Assembly: GCA_044233745.1 (NCBI GenBank) | Contig: JBIIJN010000031.1 | Span: forward strand, 1 to 27,084 | Direction of reading: 5' to 3' | Origin: UBA6165 sp044233745 | GTDB taxonomy: Bacteria; Bacteroidota; Bacteroidia; Flavobacteriales_D; Crocinitomicaceae | Length of the DNA stretch: 27,084 bases | In this document: positions 1 through 6,985 of the stretch, piece by piece | How positions within the stretch are numbered: position 1 is the first letter of the stretch | Layout: every line of letters begins with the position of its first letter | The notes under the pieces: model-generated | Databases searched by the model: none | What the model was told of the DNA's origin: nothing | Seen by the model: only the letters and a program-made list of their open reading frames with translations | Position numbers and translations under genes: made by a program

Positions 1-197
1 TCAACCAAGGACCCAAGCAAATCGTTTTTGTTGTTGGCGGACCTTACGGTTTCAGCGATGAGGTTTATGAACGCGCAAATGCAAAACTGGCCCTATCCAA
101 AATGACCTTTTCCCACCAGATGATTCGCGTGTTTTTTGTTGAGCAGTTGTATCGCGGGTTTAGTATTTTGAAGGGGGAGCCTTATCATCATGAGTAG
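1..197 (+). CDS. rlmH: RlmH, 23S rRNA pseudouridine-1915 N3-methyltransferase (3' end only)
   Basis: The window opens inside this gene; the first whole codon is at base 3 and 64 residues remain before the TAG. RlmH methylates pseudouridine 1915 in helix 69 of 23S rRNA using S-adenosylmethionine. The remaining part has the family's SPOUT knot region: GGPYGFSDEVYERA, then LSKMTFSHQMIR, then FFVEQLYRGFSILKGEPYHH ending the protein. These strings are highly characteristic and the C-terminus is intact. The next gene converges on it from the other strand with a 38-base gap in which I see no clear terminator. Confidence 0.95.
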   Translation, partial: NQGPKQIVFVVGGPYGFSDEVYERANAKLALSKMTFSHQMIRVFFVEQLYRGFSILKGEPYHHE

Positions 198-235
198 GTG
201 TTGATATATGCTTAAAAGGTGAAATTACATTTGGA

Positions 236-1084
236 CTAATCCAAAGATATCTTTTGAGATTTTGTTAAAATGATAGATTTTATTTCTTCATATTTCTTTC
301 CCAATGTATATGGGTCAATCACGATATCAGCGACACCGTCCGTTTGATAGTTATTCAATGCTTGGGAAACTTGGGCTAGTTTATTTAACAAGGAGGAATA
401 TGAAGATTTTCTGTATTCCTCGGGGTTTTTAAGTTTGATTCCTAAAACGAGTTTTTCTCTCGGACCTGAAGATTGTGTATTGCCCGAAAGCAGGTAAGAC
501 TCCTTTGCCTCGAGAATATCTTCCCACAATATCCAACCCGAACTTATGCCCGCTGGTTCATATCGAAAGCCTTTATCCGAAGCTATAAAAACTGGTGGAC
601 TTTCACTGAACATGCGTTTGAGAAGAACAATTAGTAAAAAATGACAGATTACGTAAAACAGAATAAACAGGGCTTTTTCAAATAATTCGAACGATTCAAT
701 CTGCTCTTGCTCGAAAAGCTTTTCTGGATTGAACAGCATGAAATTCATGAAGCCGGCCATAAAAACAGTCAATATCAAAAATATAAGATTACCAAGCCAT
801 TGATAGGGCATTTTTAGTTCGATTAGAATATTGTCATGCTCGTGCTCATCGGTTATGTTTTTGTTTCGACTGAAAAAATTCTGCATTAATGCCAGTACTC
901 CAAATGCAACTATTCCAAGCACTATGAACCAAATGGAACTATCGATAAACTCAAAAACTTTACTAATCCACCATTTCTGCTTTGGGTCAAAAACCACAAA
1001 TGCGTGTTTCAGTGTCATAAATAAAACTAAGGGAATGAGTATCCATTTAAATTTTTTGAATAAATCAGCTTGCTTTTTTTCCAT
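236..1084 (-). CDS. Four-helix membrane protein with a cytoplasmic STM3941-like C-terminal domain
   Basis: This 282-residue protein has four hydrophobic segments (about residues 13-32, 50-70, 97-117 and 137-156) followed by a soluble tail of about 120 residues. The tail carries GFRYEPAGISSGWILWEDI, a strand-rich segment and a closing DPYTLGKKYEEI. That pattern (a 'W.DI' after a glycine-rich strand, then an 'NP..Y' segment) resembles the STM3941/PH-like domains attached to small membrane proteins in many bacteria, but I recall this only by pattern. No enzymatic motif is visible and the function is unknown. The start is an ATG preceded by an AT-rich stretch; it stands about 90 bases from the end of its leftward neighbour and is probably transcribed separately. 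Confidence 0.75.
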   Translation of the reverse strand: MEKKQADLFKKFKWILIPLVLFMTLKHAFVVFDPKQKWWISKVFEFIDSSIWFIVLGIVAFGVLALMQNFFSRNKNITDEHEHDNILIELKMPYQWLGNLIFLILTVFMAGFMNFMLFNPEKLFEQEQIESFELFEKALFILFYVICHFLLIVLLKRMFSESPPVFIASDKGFRYEPAGISSGWILWEDILEAKESYLLSGNTQSSGPREKLVLGIKLKNPEEYRKSSYSSLLNKLAQVSQALNNYQTDGVADIVIDPYTLGKKYEEIKSIILTKSQKISLD

Positions 1085-1176
1085 GGTAGTTCTTGCTTTC
1101 TGAGATATAAAAATGTCTATGCTCTTTCAATTAACTCTGTAAAAGTAAATTTTATCGATACAATTAACAAAATTCT

Positions 1177-2943
1177 TTATTGGCCAGCGACTAGGGCTCT
1201 TTCCATTAAAACCTCAACCTCCCCTATCACCCCCTCCGGATTATGCACAAAAACTTTATACTCTCCCAGTAAATCTGAAGGTAGCGAGAATTTCCACGTG
1301 TTTTCTGTGTCTAACTCAAAGGTGAGGGCTTGACCGCTGGCGTCGTGTTGCACCACAAAATAAAGTTGACCTCCGCTGGATGACCGATTGGTGATTTGTA
1401 GTTGATAGGTCGCGGTTTGCCCTGTGTTATTGATGCGCGGTAGATTGGTGTACAAAGAATCTGCAGCAATGTGCAGTGTGGAATCTACTGTGGCTTGGAG
1501 ACTTACAAAGCTGTTTTTCTTGGCTTTGTTGACGCGTAGCACTTTCACCTGAGCCACGGCATCGCCTTGGTGTACCATTTGATTGAATGGCGTGAAAACA
1601 TACAATTCTTCGAAGCGCGAAGTGAGTTCCTCGGGAAAATTCATATCGCGCTTGCCAAAATGGGAGTCCCAAATGATGAGGTCGCCATCCTGCAATTGGG
1701 AGTATTCTGCTTCGAACAAGCCAAAGCTTTTTTGTTCAAATTGCCCCTTTTGGTCTTTTAAATTAGTGCCCGCTTTGTAGGCAACCAAGGGATGGTAATA
1801 ATACACTTTTCTTGTTTTATGATCTTCCAAATAATCCATCACAGCACTTGTTGCGTCTACAACAGCACGTTCGTCGGGCATGGCTTTTTTCGGAAAAGGT
1901 TGGTCGTAAACCAAAGGATAATCGCGGATATAAAGTACAGAGAGTATCAACATCAGAGCTGTGAAAATTGAATTCATCCAGCGTTTTATTGGTGTAGCGT
2001 CGATTGCCAAAATGCAGATGAGCATCAAGCCGGGCAAGCCGTGAATAGCCAAACGACTCAGACCCAATGCGCCATTTTTTCCCTGCGCCCAGAGGTAGGC
2101 GTGAACCAATACAATTCCAAAGTAAACGGCAGCAAAATAGAATAGGCTTACTTGTTTTTCCGAGGTGTAAGACTTTCTTAAAATCCCCCAAACGAATGCC
2201 AATAGACCGAAAACCAACAAAACCAGCGCGGGCACACCCAAATGCAAATGCCAATTGTTGATGTAGTGCAGCCAATCGCCTTGCCCGTAAATTTCTGCGG
2301 CACCTTGGTAAGGATTTTCGGTAAAATACCACCAAAAATTGCCTAGGGCTATGGCGCCGATTATGGCATAGAACAAGAATCCAACGAAAAGCAGCGGAAT
2401 CGATTTCCATGCTTTGAAATAAAGCAAAATCAGAATGCCAAGGGGTATGAGCAATTGTCCTTCGCTGCGCACAAAAGGCATAAAGGATATCAGCAGTGCG
2501 AACCAAAACCAGCGTTTTTGTAGCAGCAAAAGTCCAGAAAGCAAGGTCAAAAATCCAAAGAGAATTTCTGTCATTCCGCCTAAGATGTTTGCCGTATAAT
2601 CCAAGGAACCAAGCAAGACCAAAGGGAAAAGCGCTATCAGTGGACTCTTGATTTCAAAGTGCTTGAATATTCGGATTCCCACAAAAAGAGTCAGGGCAAA
2701 AATGAGAATATTAAAAAACACATACACCTGAAATCCGAAATAGGCAAAAGGTGCAGAAAGTGCTGTGAATACAGGTTTTCCCCAATGGTTCAGCAGGTCG
2801 CTAGGATGGTAAAGCGCGTTTTTCGCTATAAAATAATGCGCCAAACCATCTCCAGAATCCACGGGAACTTCGTTGAGCAGATGATAAACAATCAAAAGCA
2901 GCACAGCGCAAATCGAGGTGAAGGGATAAAGCCATTTTTGCAT
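1177..2943 (-). CDS. Polytopic GT-C-type glycosyltransferase-like membrane protein
   Basis: A 588-residue integral membrane protein with roughly ten or more hydrophobic segments over residues 5-340. It then has a soluble region and a C-terminal part (about 480-588) rich in beta-strand-like sequence. The first external loop contains VPVDSGDGLAHY (D29, D32), the placing expected for the catalytic acidic residue of GT-C glycosyltransferases that use polyprenyl-phosphate sugars. The following NHWGKPVFTALSAPFAYFG also fits large Bacteroidota GT-C proteins. Substrate and acceptor cannot be read from the sequence. The tail could be an Ig-like binding domain. An alternative is a non-catalytic membrane protein of the same fold, so I call it only GT-C-like. 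It is leftward, 91 bases from the S4-protein gene. Confidence 0.65.
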   Translation of the reverse strand: MQKWLYPFTSICAVLLLIVYHLLNEVPVDSGDGLAHYFIAKNALYHPSDLLNHWGKPVFTALSAPFAYFGFQVYVFFNILIFALTLFVGIRIFKHFEIKSPLIALFPLVLLGSLDYTANILGGMTEILFGFLTLLSGLLLLQKRWFWFALLISFMPFVRSEGQLLIPLGILILLYFKAWKSIPLLFVGFLFYAIIGAIALGNFWWYFTENPYQGAAEIYGQGDWLHYINNWHLHLGVPALVLLVFGLLAFVWGILRKSYTSEKQVSLFYFAAVYFGIVLVHAYLWAQGKNGALGLSRLAIHGLPGLMLICILAIDATPIKRWMNSIFTALMLILSVLYIRDYPLVYDQPFPKKAMPDERAVVDATSAVMDYLEDHKTRKVYYYHPLVAYKAGTNLKDQKGQFEQKSFGLFEAEYSQLQDGDLIIWDSHFGKRDMNFPEELTSRFEELYVFTPFNQMVHQGDAVAQVKVLRVNKAKKNSFVSLQATVDSTLHIAADSLYTNLPRINNTGQTATYQLQITNRSSSGGQLYFVVQHDASGQALTFELDTENTWKFSLPSDLLGEYKVFVHNPEGVIGEVEVLMERALVAGQ

Positions 2944-3034
2944 GGGTAAAAGTAGGAATTTGTTTTTTGCTCTACCTAATTTTTATCCACGTGATTCGGC
3001 TCTTTTGATAAAATGTTTGGGAATTAATTTATGG

Positions 3035-3412
3035 TCAGAACTCCAAAAAATCATCCCAGAAATCGTCCAAATCGCGGCGGTCTTTTTTGGTGGGTTTGCC
3101 ATCGCCAAAGGAGCGATATACTTTTTGGGCTTCTTTGTAGCTTTCAAATTTGCTCAGCTCTTCTGCGCTTGTGATGTCGCGCATGTAATCGGCGACCAAT
3201 TTAGGTCCGAGGCGCGATTTCGGGAAATCAACGATTTTGTATTCGAAAGTGGCATTGTGTCGATTGATGCTGATAATATCGTTCTGTTTCACTTCGCGCG
3301 CGGGCTTCACAACTACACCATTCAAGCGAACTTTGTTTTTGCTCACCAAATCAGTGGCTTGCGAACGCGTTTTAGACAAACGGACGAACCATAAAAACTT
3401 GTCGATGCGCAT
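3035..3412 (-). CDS. RNA-binding S4-domain protein of the Hsp15 (HslR) type
   Basis: This 125-residue basic protein begins MRIDKFLWFVRLSKTRSQA, the first helix of an S4 RNA-binding domain (about residues 1-60), continuing with LVSKNKVRLNGVVVKPAREV. In Escherichia coli, Hsp15 binds stalled 50S subunits carrying peptidyl-tRNA and helps recycle them. Length and order (S4, then a charged tail with KKDRRDLDDFWDDF) match that family. Only one base separates its ATG from the stop codon of the upstream GLPGLI gene, so it is probably translated from the same mRNA as the GLPGLI and barrel genes. That is an unusual place for a ribosome-rescue factor. I am confident of the domain and less so of the precise role. 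Confidence 0.85.
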   Translation of the reverse strand: MRIDKFLWFVRLSKTRSQATDLVSKNKVRLNGVVVKPAREVKQNDIISINRHNATFEYKIVDFPKSRLGPKLVADYMRDITSAEELSKFESYKEAQKVYRSFGDGKPTKKDRRDLDDFWDDFLEF

Positions 3413-3413
3413 C

Positions 3414-4139
3414 TTACCACATAAAAAGTTCCTTCAATACCATGCTGGCCCAAGGAGAGCCAGACATTTTATCAACGAGCATTTGGCGCATCTCGGCTTC
3501 TGTCATGCCCTTGGTGGTTTTATATTTTGGCGTAACTGTTTTAAAATCAGGAACAAGCGCCTCTACATTTTTTGCGAAATAAACTACTCCACCATCTTCT
3601 GTCGCCAGTCCCAAAATGGCACCAGGAAGTCCTAAATAGGTTTCTGGACCCACACCGGGCACAATCGCATCGCAATACCAGGCATAGAGCCGCGTGGAAT
3701 CATCTTGGTCGAAGCGCACCATTTGACACTTGAATCCTGCGATTTCTCTTTTTTTGCCTAGGCGCTTAAAGGGTCGGCGTTTCAATGTGTCGATAATCAC
3801 AGCCTCTTCGCCCATGATGTTCAACAAACTGTGACGCACATTTTGGTTTAAAAAAGTGACGTGGTTGTTTTTTACCGTTGCCCAATCACCTCGACCTGGA
3901 TTGGGAGAATCTTCAAAAACAAATACACTCATGGTGTCGTTAAAATACAAAATAAAATTGTCGTATTTGTATTTCTCGCTACCTATCCAGCGGCGAGTTT
4001 CTTCATCTGGGAACTTTTTGTGCAAATTCGTCCTGCGCTCATAAGAGATTTTTCCCGAGCGTATCATCTGCGCCTGTGCTGCGCCAGCCAATAACCAACA
4101 GCCAATAGCCAACAGCCAATATTTATTCAAACGTTTCAT
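3414..4139 (-). CDS. GLPGLI family exported protein
   Basis: This 241-residue protein has a signal peptide (basic MKRLNKYW, hydrophobic core at residues 8-19, cleavage after AQAQ near 24). The hallmark GLPGAIL lies at residues 170-176, preceded by an AWYCDAIVPGVGPE-type segment. GLPGLI proteins are a Bacteroidota-specific family of unknown function, often encoded beside an outer-membrane beta-barrel gene, as here. Its ATG lies 17 bases inside the 3' end of the barrel gene, implying translational coupling, and the S4 gene follows after one base. The signal-peptide core is written in DNA by five consecutive 7-bp repeat units (4086-4120), so the protein itself shows a seven-residue repeat starting WLLA. 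Family membership is clear; role unknown. Confidence 0.9.
   Translation of the reverse strand: MKRLNKYWLLAIGCWLLAGAAQAQMIRSGKISYERRTNLHKKFPDEETRRWIGSEKYKYDNFILYFNDTMSVFVFEDSPNPGRGDWATVKNNHVTFLNQNVRHSLLNIMGEEAVIIDTLKRRPFKRLGKKREIAGFKCQMVRFDQDDSTRLYAWYCDAIVPGVGPETYLGLPGAILGLATEDGGVVYFAKNVEALVPDFKTVTPKYKTTKGMTEAEMRQMLVDKMSGSPWASMVLKELFMW
4086..4120. repeat. Five tandem heptamers (RRCCAAY) inside the GLPGLI signal-peptide codons
   Basis: On the plus strand the units are AGCCAAT, AACCAAC, AGCCAAT, AGCCAAC and AGCCAAT, in exact 7-bp register. Read on the coding strand the unit is GGCT(A/G)TT in rotation. Seven is not a multiple of three, so the encoded protein repeats every 21 bases (seven residues): WLLAIGC then WLLAG. 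The tract ends at the hydrophobic core of the signal peptide, residues 7-18. Confidence 0.9.
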
Positions 4140-6873
4140 CTGCTTCTTTTTCTTTCAATCGGTTCTTAAAATTCCAAGTCAATTTCAACATAAAGTAACG
4201 GTTTATTATCTGCGTCCGAGAATCCATAATCATGTTGGTTGTTATATTTCGTGACACCGTAGTGTTTTGATTCAGGATATCATTGGCCTGAAGCGAAAGA
4301 ACCAAGTTCTCGTTTTTTAGAAAGCGGTAATTCAAGGATGCGTTGATGATCACATAGTTTAAATTGAAACCATCAGCACGTTGAGTCAAGATGTTGTATG
4401 TGGCATCGGTTTCAAATCTCAGTCGCTTGATGACTTCCCATCCAAATTCCACATCAAAAGTGTGCTGCCAAAATGGTTGGTTTGAACCTAAACCTAAAGT
4501 GCTTCTGGGTTTATTGTAGTTGGTGTTAAATCCAAGAGAAACCAAAAGCGTATCGTTGTCAAACATGGTATTTAAACCACCGCCAGCACTTAAGTTTTTT
4601 GTGGTGTTTTCATCACCGTTGATGATATTGTTGTTGTTTCGATAATCGGTGTTTATATCAATATTCAAGGTAAGCAAATCATCGAAATATCGCTTGCCAG
4701 CACCGCTATATGCTCCAAAAGAGTAGTTGCCATTTACATTGATGGTTTCGCTAACTGTTTGTCCGTTAGGATTAAAGGTGATGGAGTTTGAAAACGCATT
4801 GTTGGTTTGTGAACCATAAATTCCACCCCATATCCAATGTGATTTTATTCCATTCCAAGTGTTGTAGTTAACGTTTATATCATGGCTATAACTCGGAACC
4901 AAATTGGCATTTCCTATAAAAATTTGATTTGGATTGGTATTGTCTAGTAAGGGCTGTAATTGACCAATGCTTGGAAGACGGGCATCTGTTGAATAGCCGA
5001 CCCTCAACTGCGCGCTTTGTTTTGGTTTAAAGCGATACGTTACGCTTGGCAGTATATTGTTTACATTTTGATTAAAAACGTCTTGAGTAAACAGATTGAG
5101 ATTAGAGGTTTGGTTGTTTCTCAATCTAGCACCCGCACGAATCATGTGTTTCCCTTTTTCAATTCGTCCGAAAAGGCCTGCAAAATTGATCATTTGTCTG
5201 TTTTCAAAACTATTGGAAAATGTAGAATCTATATTAGTGTATATGCCGTTTCCATCTTGATTGAATGTTTGCACGCCATTTTTAGTTTCAAAAAAATTGA
5301 ATTGATATTCCAATTCCAAGCGGGTGAATTTGGTGATAGGTTGCCAATAAACCCCGCGTGCCAGATGCCCAACACCATTCAGCGCTCCTCGTTTTTGTTG
5401 GTCGAAAACACTGAATTCAGAACTGTCTGATAATAAAATGTTTCTGTTGTTTATTTTCCCAAAAGAATTATTGTCCTGAAAATCAATTTGATAGGTGAGC
5501 TCGAGTTTTTGATTGCGCTTTTTAAACTTATGTTCCAACTTAATCAAGTTTGAAAACGACATTTCTTCGGCTTGATTTTCATTGTTCATGTAGCTTTCGC
5601 TGAAAGGGTCGCGGGTGTTGTTTAAAAATGTGGAAACGTTGTTGGCGCGTTGTTCCATGGTACTCATTTTAAACTGTGGACGAATGGAGAGCACTGTATT
5701 TGTATCTAAGGCAAAGTCTAGATTGAGGTTGATGGCGTGGTTCACGTTGCGGTTATTCCCTTTGTTGGCATCCACAATGGCATAGGAGCTGTCCGCGAAG
5801 AAAAATTGTCGCGATAAGTCTGAATTGGCTTCTAAACGAGCGTCTTTGAAGCTATAAGTCAAGCCTACACTTAATTTTTTGGATAATTGGTCTTGATAAA
5901 CAAAACCGGCGCGTGTGGTTTGCGGAAGTCCCTCGCGGCTAGGTGAACCAAACCAAATCCAATCACCATCTTCATCAATAATAGCCTGACGTTCGTTTTC
6001 AATGCCATATTGCTGAGAATCTTGCCAGCTAAAACCGGAGTTTGGTGTATTGGTGCTTTGAAAGTAAACCGATATTTTTCGTTTCGAATTGAAAGTACTG
6101 GCCAAAACTTCACCTTCATAAAAACGCTGGAAATCGCCACCCGCCGCTACACGGCCAAAATATCCTTTTTTGGCTTCTTCCTTGAGTTTCAGGTTCATGA
6201 CCTGCACTGTTTCGGTGCTTCCGTCTTGTGCATTTTCGCGTTCTGTTTCATAAATCTCCACGTTTTCTATTGCGCGTGCATCGAGATTTCTGGTTGCAAT
6301 CAAATGGTCGGAGCCAAAAAACTCGTCACCATCCACAAGCACTTTTACTACTTCTTTACCTTGAAATTGAATACCTCCGTTGCCATCAACTTCTACGCCG
6401 GGCAGCTTTTTGAGCAAATCTTCGACAACGGCGTTGGTTTTCACATCAAAGGAGTCGGCCACAAAAACCAAAGTGTCACCACGATAATAAACCGGTTCTT
6501 GGGAGGCAAAAATAACGACCTCATTCATCGCTTTGATGTTTTCTGACATGATAATGTTGTCGATATGCACGTCATTATTTTGTGGGCTACCCACTACATA
6601 GTACGATAAATCTGAAAATCGTGGGTGTGTTATCAAGACCTCAACGGTGTCTAGGGGCAAGTTTTCAAAAGAGAACTTACCATACATATCTGTTCGGGTG
6701 TAGTCGATTATCAAGGAATCAGACAATCGAATAATAACCACAGAGGCATCACGAAGGGGTTTAAAATTCGTAGTATCACTCACTTCTCCTGAGATTTTCA
6801 TGGTTTGCGCAGTGGCATTTTCAGCCCATGAAATAGCAAGCGTGAATAGTATAAAGAGACAAAATTTCTGCAT
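4123..6873 (-). CDS. TonB-dependent-receptor-type outer-membrane beta-barrel protein
   Basis: A 916-residue outer-membrane protein. I choose the ATG at 6873 because it gives a standard signal peptide (MQKFCLFILFTLAISWAENATAQ region, cleavage near residue 23); an in-frame ATG five codons upstream is also possible. After the signal comes a carboxypeptidase-regulatory-like beta domain (about 28-110). A plug-like region follows with LLKKLPGVEVDGNGGIQFQG and VLVDGDEFFGSDH, then a long strand-rich region ending in an aromatic-rich segment (YFMLKLTWNFKNR). This order matches the Bacteroidota 'outer membrane beta-barrel family' relatives of TonB receptors. The substrate is unknown. The GLPGLI gene overlaps its 3' end by 17 bases and probably acts with it. 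Confidence 0.9.
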   Translation of the reverse strand: MQKFCLFILFTLAISWAENATAQTMKISGEVSDTTNFKPLRDASVVIIRLSDSLIIDYTRTDMYGKFSFENLPLDTVEVLITHPRFSDLSYYVVGSPQNNDVHIDNIIMSENIKAMNEVVIFASQEPVYYRGDTLVFVADSFDVKTNAVVEDLLKKLPGVEVDGNGGIQFQGKEVVKVLVDGDEFFGSDHLIATRNLDARAIENVEIYETERENAQDGSTETVQVMNLKLKEEAKKGYFGRVAAGGDFQRFYEGEVLASTFNSKRKISVYFQSTNTPNSGFSWQDSQQYGIENERQAIIDEDGDWIWFGSPSREGLPQTTRAGFVYQDQLSKKLSVGLTYSFKDARLEANSDLSRQFFFADSSYAIVDANKGNNRNVNHAINLNLDFALDTNTVLSIRPQFKMSTMEQRANNVSTFLNNTRDPFSESYMNNENQAEEMSFSNLIKLEHKFKKRNQKLELTYQIDFQDNNSFGKINNRNILLSDSSEFSVFDQQKRGALNGVGHLARGVYWQPITKFTRLELEYQFNFFETKNGVQTFNQDGNGIYTNIDSTFSNSFENRQMINFAGLFGRIEKGKHMIRAGARLRNNQTSNLNLFTQDVFNQNVNNILPSVTYRFKPKQSAQLRVGYSTDARLPSIGQLQPLLDNTNPNQIFIGNANLVPSYSHDINVNYNTWNGIKSHWIWGGIYGSQTNNAFSNSITFNPNGQTVSETINVNGNYSFGAYSGAGKRYFDDLLTLNIDINTDYRNNNNIINGDENTTKNLSAGGGLNTMFDNDTLLVSLGFNTNYNKPRSTLGLGSNQPFWQHTFDVEFGWEVIKRLRFETDATYNILTQRADGFNLNYVIINASLNYRFLKNENLVLSLQANDILNQNTTVSRNITTNMIMDSRTQIINRYFMLKLTWNFKNRLKEKEADETFE

Positions 6874-6940
6874 AGCGTAGTTTATCATTCAACAAAGAAA
6901 GAGAAACATACAACGCCAAAAACCAGAAAATGTTAAACGG

Positions 6941-6977
6941 GGTGGATAAGAAATTTTGATTTGTGTTTTGTGGATAA
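6941..6977 (-). promoter_or_regulatory. Two DnaA-box-like nonamers upstream of the barrel gene
   Basis: On the minus strand 6977-6969 reads TTATCCACA, a perfect match to the DnaA-box consensus, and 6949-6941 reads TTATCCACC, one mismatch. Both have the same orientation and start 28 bp apart in an AT-rich 112-base gap. A third near match (TTATCCACG, plus strand, 2983-2991) lies in another gap. DnaA could act here as a transcription factor. Two boxes alone do not show an origin. Confidence 0.35.
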
Positions 6978-6985
6978 GTGGTTTT

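Noticed and set aside
1817..2506. Long alternative frame inside the GT-C-like gene
   Set aside because: Opposite codon phase to a clearly better membrane-protein frame; composition rich in Arg/His/Cys as in shadow frames.
6941..6977. Replication origin
   Set aside because: Only two DnaA-like boxes, no box cluster or unwinding element, and no dnaA/dnaN/gidA neighbours.
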